64,000 nucleotides of DNA from the NCBI RefSeq assembly GCF_026745355.1, contig NC_079210.1, forward strand, positions 9,184,980 to 9,248,979, written 5' to 3'. The position numbers and the translations under genes are program-made. Of this stretch, positions 1 through 22,144 are shown piece by piece (position 1 is the stretch's first letter; every line of letters starts with the position of its first letter). The notes under the pieces were generated by a model, which ran no database searches, was not told the origin of the DNA, and saw nothing but the letters and a program-made list of their open reading frames with translations. The stretch comes from Beta vulgaris subsp. vulgaris (Eukaryota > Streptophyta > Magnoliopsida > Caryophyllales > Amaranthaceae).

Positions 1-39
1 TGATAATTCTGTGTACTACACAAATAAACTACACTATAT

Positions 40-359
40 ATGATGTCAATATACACTATATCATGCAAAAATATGCCAGAAAACACAGCAAAATACTATC
101 ATGTCAAAACACACTATATCATTTTAAAATACACTATATCATGTCAAAACACACTATATCATTTCAAAATACACTATATCATGTCAAAACACACTATATC
201 ATGTCCATATATACTGTCATGCAACACTATCATGCCAAAAAAAACAACATTATGTCAAAACACAATATATCATTTCAAAATACATTATATCATGTCAAAA
301 CACACTATATCATGTCAATATACATTATATCATGCAAAACACTACCAAAAAACAGCAAC
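40..359. repeat. AT-rich tandem array, about 20-bp unit, left part
   Basis: Successive units resemble ACACTATATCATGTCAAAAC, alternating with a variant ending in TTTCAAAAT, so a higher-order unit of about 40 bp is also visible. The array is interrupted by the hAT element that starts at 368 and resumes at 1331. Open frames through it are by-products of the repeat. Confidence 0.8.
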
Positions 360-367
360 ACTATGAT

Positions 368-1322
368 CAGGGTTGTCTCGTATAATTTGGGGACATGTGC
401 TAAATAAAATTATGAGGCCCTAAAAAGTAAAAAAATGACGCCATACATATCACAAGTCAAATTTCATACAACTAACAAAAGTTATTTTTTTCCAAACAAA
501 ATTCAACATATACTACAAACAAATTCTACTTGAAAATTCAACGTATACCACATAAAAATTAGAAGACACTCAAAAAACAATAAAACCAGCGAAGCTTCAC
601 TGAAAAACAATAGCACAGACAAATTCATAATTAAAATATGAAATCAACATTACATCCAACAATTTAAATATTATATTATAAAATGACACTAAAAATATCA
701 TCTACCTATTAAAAAAAATTGCTTTATGCCACATTATGGGTATAAGTTGCAGACATTAGAAAAGGTGTAAACTTGGACATTAATTAAGATACTAAGTTGG
801 AGAAGAATGAGAAGTTGCCTTACAAAAAAATATTGAAGAATATATGTGAAAGTTATCCCGATTCTTTCCTCCACTTTGTTCTTGTAAAACAATAAAACCA
901 GTGAAGCTTCTTCCTCTATTTTCTTCTTCTCTATATAGTCCATGGACATCTTCATTTGAGTTCTCCTTACTCCACTTTTTGTCCCCGTGAAAACAAAGGT
1001 ATGCAGGTTTTGGATTCAATTGAACTAAGGAACATAAAGTTCAATTAAACTTACAAATGGTTTTTTTTCTCTCCAGAAATTGGGGATTATAGCTGTAATG
1101 GGATTTGGAAACTGGAAAGATTGAACTTCTTAAGAGCCTGAAAACAGGAAGACGGACGAAAATGAGGAGTTGGAGTTTTGGAAATTGGAAGAAATATGTC
1201 ACACGTGAGATGAAAACAATTAATAGTTGAATATTTTTTTTGGCAAACAAAACATAATTGGACCCTTATATTTTTGGGCCCTGTGCAGTTGCTCATTTTG
1301 CACAGGGCCTCAGACGGGCCTG
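368..1322. mobile_element. Non-autonomous hAT-type element (955 bp)
   Basis: The element is bounded by a perfect 8-bp target duplication, ACTATGAT, at 360-367 and 1323-1330. The ends read CAGGGTTGTCTC and, in reverse complement, CAGGCCCGTCTG, which fits hAT ends starting CAGG. The right end carries a hairpin around 1275-1310 with arms containing GGCCCTGTGCA. No transposase-like frame is present. Superfamily assignment rests on the 8-bp duplication and the end bases; the terminal repeat itself is short and imperfect. Confidence 0.72.
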
Positions 1323-1330
1323 ACTATGAT

Positions 1331-1510
1331 CATATACACTATATCATTTCAAAATACACTATATAATTTCAACCTATACTATATCATTTCAAAATGCACT
1401 GTATCATATAATTACAAAATACACGAATTGTATAACAAAAGTACACTATAATTACAAATACACTATATATATACAAAACACACTATATCAAATCAAAATA
1501 TATTGTATCA
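1331..1510. repeat. AT-rich tandem array, right part
   Basis: The same ACACTATATCATTTCAAAAT-type units continue here directly after the hAT element, then degrade to other ACACTATA-containing units. This confirms that the element landed inside a pre-existing array. Confidence 0.7.
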
Positions 1511-2697
1511 TCACAACTATAAACAATTATTATTTATCACAAAAAAAAATAGTTAACCTAAAAAACACTATGAGACAGAATAAGAGTAAAACAACCACTA
1601 TATACAACACAAAATCAACCATAACAAACAGGAAAACTAAATAAAGTACAAAAAAACAAGTAACAATAACAAAGTCGACAATTAGGTCAAACGAAAATTA
1701 ACTATAAAACACGTACATCAACATCAAAATACTAATAAATCAATATAAATTCAATATGAGAACAATAAAAATCGCACAAAAATTAGTGAAGTAAAGATCA
1801 ACGACATAATTATAAGAAATTAAAGTAAAAACGAAAAATCAACGACATAATTACATCAGGTTGAGTAGTTTCAGGAACACCAGTCGACTTCAATTCCTTT
1901 TCCTTTGAATGAACACCAAGAGACGAACAAAAACCACTATGTTTTGAGAAATTGCAACTAGCGCTCCTCTTCCTTCCTATTGAAGAATTCAAACGAATAA
2001 ATTAAACAGAATTGGACGAAAAAACTAAAAAAAACACAATACGAGAGAGAAAATGAAGAAATTACGAGACAGAAAATGAAGATGTTAGTTTATGAGAGAA
2101 AATGCAAAAATTATATAAAAAAACGAAGTTAGAAGAAGTTATCACTTATCAAAGGAAAGAGAGATGTTATCAGAGGAGATAGAAGAAAGAGTGAAAGACT
2201 AAACACAGGAAAAACTAAAAGTTGTAATCATTATTACAACTCACATGAGATGGATCGGGTGCACACTAAGTTACGGGTTCATATTAGTTTTTTTACAAAA
2301 GATAAATGCAATTGCTAAATAAAGGAACAAAATATGTTACAAACCATATAAAGGAGTAACAAATAAATTTCCCTTCCAAAAAAAAATGTAACAAATAAAA
2401 TTCTCTTATATTGCTAATCTCAGAAGATAAAGAAGTAAAACAAAAATTCTCCCCAGTATCATTATTTTGCTACAAAATTGAGGACAAAAACTCAAATATT
2501 AATTTACAGTTCTATGAATAATCCTGTACATCATCTTCGATACCAGCTGGCTGCTGCTTGATGATGAATCCAACTATAATCACTTAAACGTAGTGAGGTT
2601 AAATCAAATACCGATTAAGTAGCAGCTATAAAGGCTTGTTTGAGGCTTAATACACCCAAGAAACAATGAATTACACAGAGTGCATTCTCTTCAGATT
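1511..2697. other. AT-rich intergenic DNA and probable 3' UTR of the IleRS gene
   Basis: No coding frame or RNA gene is apparent. The last 150-250 bases before 2698 are the likely 3' untranslated region of the minus-strand IleRS gene. I see no confident polyadenylation signal. Confidence 0.5.
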
Positions 2698-14093
<11,396 letters not shown>

Positions 14094-14473
14094 TTTTGCG
14101 TTAAACCCAGGAGATTTATAAAGGGTTTAAGGTGAAAGGTTTAAAAAGGAAAGTTACTGATAAATTTGTTTGTTTATGCACCCATGTCTTTCTTCCTCCA
14201 TTGAAACTCTCTCACACATGACACATTTCTACGAAGTATTAGTTATATATGAGCAGGAGTGGGGTAAGTATACGTGAAATTGGATAACAGAAGATGAGGA
14301 TCACAGAATAAATTCAGTGAAATTGACTGGATTCTCTCTCACCCTTCAATGTCTTCTCAGATAGAGAAAGAGAGCTACTTCGGTACTTCCTATCATCAAA
14401 GCCCACATCCTCAAAAGTTCATTTTGTATCTAAGAGGGACATTTGCGTAATTGGACTGTTAATGGAAAAGAAT
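14094..14473. promoter_or_regulatory. Upstream region of the IleRS gene
   Basis: This DNA lies between the IleRS start codon and the first inserted element and must hold the 5' UTR and at least part of the promoter. I see no convincing TATA box on the minus strand. A CTCTCTC-rich tract (about 14330-14370) is the only compositional feature. Confidence 0.35.
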
Positions 14474-14778
14474 GACCGCTCGTTTGGTAGTTGGTCATAA
14501 AGGTGATAATGGAAATGGATATGTGTGTAAATTTGTGAAAAATATCATTGTTCATTCCCATGTTAATGTTAATCTATCCTAAGAGCACCTCCAATGGGAA
14601 AAAAGACCCTCCCCATATGGAGTCTCTCTCCTCAAATGGGGCTCCACATGAGTGGGGTTGGTTCCCCATTTAATGAGCATGCTGAAGTTTTAGGGGAGGT
14701 GCCCAAATGAAGAACAAATGAAACGCTTACACGTGGCGGCAGAGAGAGAAAAAAAAAATGAACAGCTGCCCCTGCCAG

Positions 14779-15404
14779 TAGGGATGGCAGGTGGGTATAA
14801 TTTGGCGGGTTTCGCACCGCATCCGCCCCAGTTGGGGCGGGTATGGATATGACTTTGGTGGGTAGTGGGTGGGTATGGATACGAAAAGTCAAATCCGCCA
14901 TGGGTGGTGGGTAGGTGGTGGATATGAGGTCACATCCGCCCCAAATCCACCCGCCCCGCCCAATATCCGCCCGCCCCGCCCCATATCCATCCACCCCGTA
15001 TAATATTTACTAATTTACCCTTTATAAAATAAAGAATTATGTTCATAAATCTAAAAAATTGTAAAATATAATTAAGAAATATGAATACTAAGAATGTGTA
15101 TTTTGTTTTCTTTGAAATGGATGTTTGTAATAACTAATTTATATAATAGATTATATATAGAAAATAAATCAGGTGGGCGGGTGGAAAATCCACCTAGGTG
15201 ATGGGCGGGTATAAGTGGGTAATGGATATCCACTTGGGTGGTGGAGCGGGTGTGGGTATAACCTTATACCCACGTGGGCGGAGGTGGATATGGAAACTTG
15301 TACCCGTCATGGTTGGCGGGTAGGTGGTGGGTATGGAAAATTTAGGTGGAGGTGGGTGTGGATTTAGGGGTATCCGCATCCGCCCCGCCCATTTGCCATC
15401 CCTA
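14779..15404. mobile_element. Non-autonomous hAT element nested in Harbinger copy 1 (626 bp)
   Basis: The 11-bp terminal inverted repeat TAGGGATGGCA is perfect, and the 8-bp target duplication CCTGCCAG (14771-14778 and 15405-15412) is exact. Harbinger copy 2 has the uninterrupted empty site, which proves insertion after the two copies diverged. The interior is full of GGGCGGGT and GTGGGTATGGAT-type motifs, with GC-rich ends around an AT-rich core. No coding capacity is seen; the two frames on the minus strand are repeat artefacts. Confidence 0.95.
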
Positions 15405-15725
15405 CCTGCCAGCCTGACGCGCGCGCCCAGCACCAATCAATGGCTGCCAAATGTCAACTTTCCCTTTAAAAGCAACGGTTATTTTTTAAAATAGCCGTTG
15501 CATAATTTTGCCATTTTAAAAAAAATCTGCTAATTAAAAAAAAAAAAATTATACCAACGTTCATATTTTTTAATTGTCTATAAATAGAGACCAATTATGC
15601 CATATTTTAGATACATTCAAATTTCTCTACCTTTTCCAATCTTTAATTTCTCTAATTTTTCTAATCTTAATTATATATTTTATTCCTCTATTCTTTAAAT
15701 ACTTCCAAACAAATTATCCATAATT

Positions 15726-16962
15726 ATGAATCCTAATAATTCTAATTATGGAAATAGGCCTCAAAGAACCCCAAATTATCAATTTAATCTCAACCACCCA
15801 CGAAATCCAAATTTCCCACAAAATTCTAACTCCCCACAAAATTCTAATTTCCAACGTAATCCAAATTTCCAACAAAATTCAAATTCCCCACAAAATCCAA
15901 ATTTCCATCAAAATTTCGAACAAAACCCAAATCGTCAAAATACTAATATTGCTTTTGATCCAAATATGCTCAATAACCCTCAAATCCAAGCCTTATTCCA
16001 AGCATTTGTACTCCAAAGTCAACAACCTTCTAATTTCGAAACCTCGCCCCATACTCCGGTGAATCTCTCATCTCCAATGTCTCAATATATGGATCAAAAT
16101 CCTACAACTCCAGGGGGAGACGGGAGCAATAACCGAATACCGATTGGAGATTATTACCAAACTCAACAACTCGGAGACGATGATGATGCTTATGATGATG
16201 ATGATGAAGATGAAGCGGACCAAGGTGGAAAAGGTAAAGATAAGATACTAAAAGAAAGGTGGGGACATGATGAGGATATAGCATTGGTCTCCGGATACCT
16301 TAATTGTGGTGGTGATCCATTAGTGGGAACAGACAGTCAAAGGCAAAGCTTTGGAAAGAAATCAAGCGCATCTACGATGTTGAAGTGGTAAAAAAACCAT
16401 CACTCATCCACCCAAGGACCATGAAGTCAATTAAAGCGCATTGGAGAACCATCAACCGACTCGTGACTTTGTGGGTATCGCAACTCGGTGAAGCGAGCGA
16501 ATGAAATCAAGTGGAATGGCTATTACGGATGTAGAGGCTAAAGCTCATGAACTATACCAACAAAAACAAAATAATAAAGCTTTCAAATTGTACCATTGTT
16601 GGATGGGAATGAGACACCTTTCAAGATGGCAACCCGGATACGATTCAACTGTTGTGAGTCAATCAAGTTCAAAAAGGTCAAGTGATGAAGTTGTATCAGT
16701 TCGCCCGGATGGTGCGAAGAAGGCTAAGGCACAAAGAAAAATGAAAGGAGTAGCTACAAGTTTAGATGATTTCAACAACACTTTAAGTGAAATGCAAGGT
16801 GAACGAATTACAATAAGGAAAAATATAGAAGAAATGATGGATTACCAAAAGCAGCGAGATGAAAAGAAAATGAGGTTCAAGATGTATCAATTGTTGATGA
16901 CCAAACCATCTCTTGATGCGGTTGAGTTCGAATACTATGAGAAGCTAAGAGAAGAGTTTTGA
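15726..16962 (+). pseudogene. Harbinger ORF1 (Myb/trihelix-like DNA-binding protein), frameshifted
   Basis: ORF1 proteins assist the Harbinger transposase in nuclear entry and DNA binding. The frame opens at the ATG at 15726 with an Asn/Gln/Pro-rich low-complexity N terminus, then an acidic DDDDAYDDDDEDE patch, then the SANT/trihelix-like segment starting ERWGHDEDIALVSGYLNCGG. A C-terminal part from 16501 contains KLYHCWMGMRHLSRWQPG and a charged coiled-coil-like tail ending at 16962. Compared with copy 2, frames are broken near 16328 (GGAACAGACAGTC versus GGAACATACCAGTC) and near 16493 (one C lost). Both defects are absent from copy 2. Confidence 0.85.
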
Positions 16963-17303
16963 AGTAGTTTAGTTATAAGGTTGTTTTATTTAGTATCCTT
17001 AATTCTTTCGTAATTCTAGTATTTACTATCCTAGTTTGTATTGTTTTAATATTTTTTATCTATTGAGAATCTTATCTTCTGAAAAGTGGATTACAATCTT
17101 ATCTTTTGAAAATCTTTTTTTTTGGGATTGTGTAGTCCTTTCTTATCTTCAGAGATTGCACTCTTATCATCAAATGTCTATAAAAGATGAATTGGTTGAA
17201 TGATAACATCACACCATAACACCATCCTTCTTTCTACAAAAAATATCATTCTTCTTCCTTCAAACCACTTCATTCTTCTTCTCTTCTTGCAACAAAAGGA
17301 AAC

Positions 17304-18679
17304 ATGAACTTGGATTACAATTCTTCAAGTTCAAGTGATGACCAGTTTGATGATATGGTCAATAACATGATTTTATACAACGCGTATCTTGAAGAACAAG
17401 AAGACTACGTAATTCAACAAGCTGTTCAAACAATTGTTGCTCCAATCATAGAAGCCACTCAAAGAAGATCTCCCAAAAAAAAAAAATATTATTCCAAGAG
17501 ACCGTGCTGATGCAAATCAAAGGTTAATGAACGATTACTTTGTTGATCGTCCTCTATATACCGAAGACATGTTCCGACGCAGATTTGTATGCATCGTCCT
17601 CTTTTCTTTCGAATTATGAACGCAGTCGCTGCGAAAGACAAATTTTTTCAACAACTACCAGACGCAACTGGGAAGCTAGGTGCCTCCACTCATCAGAAAT
17701 GCACAGCAGCATTGAGGTGTCTAGCATATGGATCAGCATCTGACGCAGTCGACGAGTACATCAAAATTGCTGAATCAACAGCAAAGGAGTGCCTTGTGCA
17801 CTTTGTGCAAGGAATTCGAAAAGCTTTTACGACCGAGTACTTAAGGAGGCCTACAGTAACCGACTTGCAACGCCTCTTACGTGACGGGGAAAGGCGGGGT
17901 TTTCCTGGAAATGATGGGCGCATAGATTGCATGCATTGGCAATGGAAAAATTGCCCACGAGCATGGAAAGGGTTGTATCAAGGTAGGTCCAAATCTGCAA
18001 CGGTAATTCTAGAAGCCGTGGCCTCCGGAGACTTGTGGATATGGCATGCATTTTTCGGAACACCGGAACTTGCAATGATATCAATGTATTGGCACGCTCT
18101 CCGGTGTTTGATGATCTTTATCAAGGAAGAGCTCCTGAGGTCACATTTAATGTGAATGGTAATACCTATAATAGGGGATATTACCTAACAGATGGGATCT
18201 ACCCTAAATGGGCAGTGTTCATGCCAGCAATTCGACTCCCACTATCTCCCGTCGATGAGTTGTTCACCAAACGTCAAGAATCAGTTCGGAAAGACGTCGA
18301 ACGTGCGTTTGGGGTTTTACAAGCACGCTTTGCAATAATACAAAGGCATCACTCATTTGGGATGAACACTTAATGTGGGAAATAATGCTGGCGTGTATCA
18401 TTCTTCACAATATGATTGTCGAGGATGAACGGGATACATATCTAAATTATCAAGACGCATCAGACTTCGAGCAAGAAAATGCCTCGATTGCTAGTACTTC
18501 GTCTAGCCATAGGCTTGAAACATATTTCTGTTCAACCTGGTCGCTACAATGATATAGGGATGCAACAATATTTGCAAAGAAGAGCTGATGCGTGGGATAG
18601 AGATGTTCACAACTCCTTACAAAAGGACTTGGCTCAACACATTTGGCACAATTGTCGCCAATCAACCAATGATGAGTGA
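17304..18679 (+). pseudogene. Harbinger ORF2 (DDE transposase), multiply frameshifted
   Basis: The DDE transposase cuts and rejoins the element ends. The leader MNLDYNSSSSSDDQFDDM opens at 17304. The frame is lost at a run of 12 A near 17475 and resumes downstream in another frame. Family blocks are visible: a GRIDCMHWQWKNCPRAWKG region (first Asp), LTDGIYPKW (second Asp) and KDVERAFGVLQARF (Glu). Near 17907 a pair of compensating indels changes a GMMGSID-like motif to GNDGRID. Another break lies near 18065 and a further one near 18345. The C terminus ends at 18679. All three catalytic residues survive in sequence but are not in one frame. Confidence 0.85.
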
Positions 18680-19333
18680 ATTATTGTTTGTAATATTAAG
18701 TTTAGCCATTGTTGTAAGAAATCTCAATTAAGTAGCTTAATTAAAAGATGAGCATAAATTAACGATTTATCGTTTTAATAGCGTGATTAGCAATTTACAT
18801 AGCGTAATTAGCAACTACCGAATTTAATTAGTGTGTCAATTATTTATTGATTAATTATGAAATTAATGAGGATAATTACGATTTTTTTATTTAATTACAA
18901 AGAAATCATGTTAATATGGAATATATAATCAATAGATAAAATATTGGTGGGGTATGGGAAAGTAGGAGAGAGAAAAGTGGGGTGTGGTATAGAAATAAGA
19001 GAGAGAAGATAAATAGGGAGGTAGATGAGTGGAGGTATGTGTTTCAAATTTGAGTAAGGTAAAATGGGGAGGTAGTGGAAAATGAGGTGGACAAATAAGG
19101 TGAGGAGAGAGAAGAAATGGGGTGCCCCATGAATGGAGATGCTCTAAAGTGTCCACTTTCCTTCTTGAATTTTCCCCTTGGAGACAAAAACACAAGTTTA
19201 GGGGTGAGATTGCTTGGCCGTGGAGCAAAAATATCTCCCCATGGAGATTTTAAGGGTGTTTTCCTAATAAAAATTACACTTAAAATTCATTCTCATTACC
19301 GCAATTTATTGACGACTACCAAACGGACCGTCA

Positions 19334-19626
19334 AGAAGGTCAAACTTGGGATTGCGCAAATTTCATCCCAATACAGGTAAAATAGAATAAACAATTGGTC
19401 TTGTAAGAGAACACCTACTTCTAGTTTAAAATTAGGCGACGGCTCAGGCTCAATATAGAAAAGAGGATGGACCATCTTTTTTTAGTAATATAGTGACTAG
19501 TTTGATCTATTCAGTGACTGGTTTAATTCATTGAATTCTCGCAATTTATTTAGTACATTTAATGACTAGTTTAATCAATTTAGTAACTAGCTTCTATTCA
19601 GTAAGATTGTCGAGTTATTTCTAAAA
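19334..19626. other. Non-coding AT-rich DNA with short TAGTGACTAGTTT repeats
   Basis: Between 19486 and 19600 several diverged units resembling TTTAGTGACTAGTTTAATC follow one another. No gene is visible. Confidence 0.4.
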
Positions 19627-19897
19627 CTAGTTTTTAGACTCGGGCTATTTTCCGAGTAATATAGTATTCATTTATTAACATTTTACTTTATATATGTAAT
19701 ACCAAGCACTACTTGGTTGGGTAGTTAAGGTTTTTACTTTTTAGTGTATAACCTAGAGTTCATGAGATCAAATCTTATAATATGCAAGTTCTATTTTTTT
19801 TATTGTATGTGTGTTTACATAAAATAAACACTATGCGGAAAAGCACCACGCGGCGTAGTTCATTGCTTAGGAACGTCTTTTAATATATTAGTATAGA
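19627..19897 (-). mobile_element. Small non-autonomous Helitron (271 bp)
   Basis: On the minus strand the element starts TCTATACTAATATATTAAAA and ends with a GC-rich hairpin-like CTCGGAAAATAGCCCGAG followed by CTAG. It is inserted between A and T as Helitrons are (A precedes TC, T follows CTAG). No Rep/helicase is encoded. A relative with the same 5' end lies at 37096-37360. Confidence 0.75.
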
Positions 19898-20099
19898 TAG
19901 ATTTTATGTCGTAGTTCGAAATTTAAAGGAGGAGAAGAGAAATGACGACTAGGTTGGTGCGAAATGTTTGAGAATAGTGTTGGGTTAGAGTGAGATGTAA
20001 TGGACCTGTTAAGATAATGTAGTCTTGAGTTTGTCTAATTTGAAAACAAATTTCAAGTGATCTTCTATGTAGATTTTGACCTACAAAACAGACATTTTT

Positions 20100-20430
20100 T
20101 CGGAGAAAAATGTACGTTCGGTGGCGTCCATTTTTTTCAAAAGAAATCGTCTCGAATGTCAAAATTACTCGTATGAGATTGCCTCGAAAGTCGTGTTTAA
20201 AAAATTACCGTGTTGGTGAATTCGTGCCCACAAAGGACGCTCGGTGATGTCCGTTTTTTCAAAAAAAAAAGTTGTTTTGAAGTTCAAAATCGTCTATTTG
20301 AGATTGCCTCAAAAGCTTGACCGGCTTGTCAAAATTGATGCCCATTAAGGGTGCTTAGTGGCATTCGTTTTTACAAAAAGGTAGTTTAAAAGGTTAAAAT
20401 TGTCCGTTTAAGATTGCCTCAAAACTCATA
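20100..20430. repeat. Three diverged tandem units of about 120 bp
   Basis: Each unit has a CGGTGGCGTCC/CGGTGATGTCCG/AGTGGCATTCG motif (near 20118, 20241 and 20353), a T-rich then A-rich tract, and GAGATTGCCTC (near 20176, 20301 and 20411). They are probably part of an old unclassified repeat. Confidence 0.55.
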
Positions 20431-20567
20431 CCCAAAAATTAACTAACCTAATTTACACAACTAATGGACGTTAAAAGGAAAAAAAAACTAACTAAACTTA
20501 CTAAATTAACAGATAAAATAACCGGGGGCTACTAAAGAAAAAAAATCAAAAAAAAAAAAAACTATCA

Positions 20568-20958
20568 AAGAGAAAAGTCAAATCTTGGGAGCTACCAAAA
20601 AGAATTTTCCAAAAAGAAAAAAAAAAGGGAAATCATATGGCTTTGTGAGTGTCATGGAAAACTTGATACGGGGGCTAGGAGAGAGTTAAACAATAGGTTG
20701 AGGCAATGAAAGTCGGAGGGGATCCTACAATGGAAATTCCGTGTCATGGCCTCGTGGGGATTGCTTTTATATACCCATTTAAATAGGGGCAAATGGTGGG
20801 AGATTAAGAAGATGTTGCTTGAAAATCTTAACCACAACCCTACTCCTAGTAAGGCAATGCCTGGGAAAGAGTATATGATTGCAAAATTGACAATGAATGT
20901 GAGGAGAAAGTTGTTCAATTATTTTGAGGTTGGAGTGCGGGTACCACAAATACATGGT
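20568..20958. repeat. Direct duplication, left copy (about 391 bp)
   Basis: This stretch recurs at 22145-22536 with only a handful of differences, for example one extra G in CGTGGGG and T/G in AACAATAGG/AACAAGAGG. It brackets the long-TIR element 20966-22137. The left copy loses its coding continuation after ACATGGT. Confidence 0.92.
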
Positions 20959-20965
20959 TCAACAA

Positions 20966-22137
20966 TTCACCATATACCCCTGACTTTTCATTTTTGTGCA
21001 CCAAATACCCTTTTTTTAACTGCCGTTAACTCCCCGTTAACTTTATTTACCATTTTGCCACAATTAACTCCTAACCCTAAAATCTAAACCTAATCCCTAA
21101 CCTTAATCTAATTACTAACCCTAAAATCTAAACCCTAACCCTTAATCCTAAGCCCAACCCAGCCCCCTCCCCCTCCACCATCCCCCCACCCACCCTCCCT
21201 CTGCCGTCGCAATCTCCCACCCCCTCCCCCTCCCCCTCCCTCCCTCTGCCGTCGCAATCTCCCAACCCAGCCCAACTGCAGCCCCCAACCCCTCCCCTCC
21301 CTCCGTCGCAACTCCCACCCCTCCCCCTCCTCCCATCGCAATCTCCCACCCCCCCTCCTCCCGTCGCAATCTCCCACCCCCTCCCCCTCGCAACTTCAGA
21401 CACTCTCTCACATGTTCTCTTTCTTCATTTTTTACGAACTTTTTAAGTTTTTTTCGTTTGTTCTCTCTCCTGCGCACCGATGTCTCCATCGCTGTCGGAA
21501 ATTTGCCGCTGATTCGTCTCTCACTTTCGCTCCTGCTCAATGGCGTCGTACAATAAAACGGAGGGTTCAAAGGTTCGTCGCCCATGAAACAAGTTCGATT
21601 TTTCGAAGGTCGCCGGCGTTCGAAGGGGAGTGGAATGGGTTTCGCGTTCGAGGGGGAGGGGTGGGGGTTTGGCGTTTGAGGAGGAAGGGTTGGGGTTTGG
21701 TGTTCGAAGGGTTGTGAAGTCGGGGCTAGGAATTCGGCGGGGCTGGGAAGTCGGCGGCTGGGAAATCGGCGGCTGGGAAATCAGCGGTGAGCGGTAGAGG
21801 CGTAGGGAGTGGGGGAGGCCGGCGGTGGGGTGGGGGAGGGGGGGTAGGGGCTGGGGTGGGGTGGAGGGGAGGGGGTGGGGGCTGCCAAAGAGTTAGGGTT
21901 AGGGTTTAGGGGTAGGATTAGAGTAAGGGTTAGGATTGAATTAGGGTTAGGGTTAGGTTAGATTAGGGTTTAGGGTTAATGATGGCAAAATTGTAAATAA
22001 AGCTAACTGTGGGTTAACGGCAGTTAGGCAAAAGGGTATCTGGTGCACGTTTTCGAAAACTCAAGGGTATACGGTGCATTTCTGAAACATTGAGGGTATA
22101 TTGTGAATTTTTTGATTTGTCGGGGGTATTTGGTGAA
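20966..22137. mobile_element. Non-autonomous element with long terminal inverted repeats (MULE-like)
   Basis: The left arm begins TTCACCATATACCCCTGAC and the right arm in reverse complement begins TTCACCAAATACCCCCGAC. Similarity continues for about 150-200 bases through AACTGCCGTTAAC, CTTTATTTAC and CTAACCCTAA-rich parts. The right arm contains extra copies of a roughly 30-bp unit with CACCNNATACCC. The interior is very GC-skewed: C-rich at 21160-21380 and G-rich at 21600-21890. Long TIRs suggest the Mutator group, but I find no 9-11 bp target duplication, so the class is tentative. Confidence 0.6.
21810..21890 (+). repeat. G-rich tract with quadruplex potential
   Basis: The plus strand contains many runs of GGGG separated by one to six bases, for example GGTGGGGTGGGGGAGGGG near 21822. 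It satisfies the usual four-run G-quadruplex pattern several times. It lies inside the long-TIR element. Confidence 0.75.
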
Positions 22138-22144
22138 AAAACCG

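Larger units (their letters stand above)
14583..19144 (+). mobile_element. PIF/Harbinger transposon, copy 1 (4562 bp including a nested hAT)
   Basis: The terminal inverted repeats are GAGCACCTCCAATGGG at the left and GAGCATCTCCATTCATGGGG (reverse complement) at the right. They are flanked by TAA target duplications at 14580-14582 and 19145-19147, the PIF/Harbinger signature. Two genes follow in order: a Myb/trihelix-like ORF1 and a DDE transposase ORF2. Both carry frameshifts. Removing the nested 626-bp hAT and its duplication leaves about 3.9 kb, matching copy 2 at 32336-36228 (3893 bp, opposite strand). Identity to copy 2 is high along the whole length by eye. Confidence 0.92.
14474..19333. 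mobile_element. Older inverted-repeat element hosting Harbinger copy 1
   Basis: Outside the Harbinger insertion, 14474 onward reads GACCGCTCGTTTGGTAGT, and the sequence ending at 19333 in reverse complement reads GACGGTCCGTTTGGTAGT, with similarity continuing for about 40 bases. The two arms fit a MITE of roughly 300 bp split by the Harbinger element. A clean target duplication is not evident, so the borders are approximate. Confidence 0.5.

Noticed and set aside
40..407. Two overlapping open frames rich in His, Tyr and Thr
   Set aside because: They are translations of the roughly 20-bp tandem array; unit length keeps the frames open.
21128..21717. Gly/Arg/Glu-rich and other frames on both strands
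   Set aside because: Produced by the strand-biased GC-rich repeats of the long-TIR element; no start context or domain.
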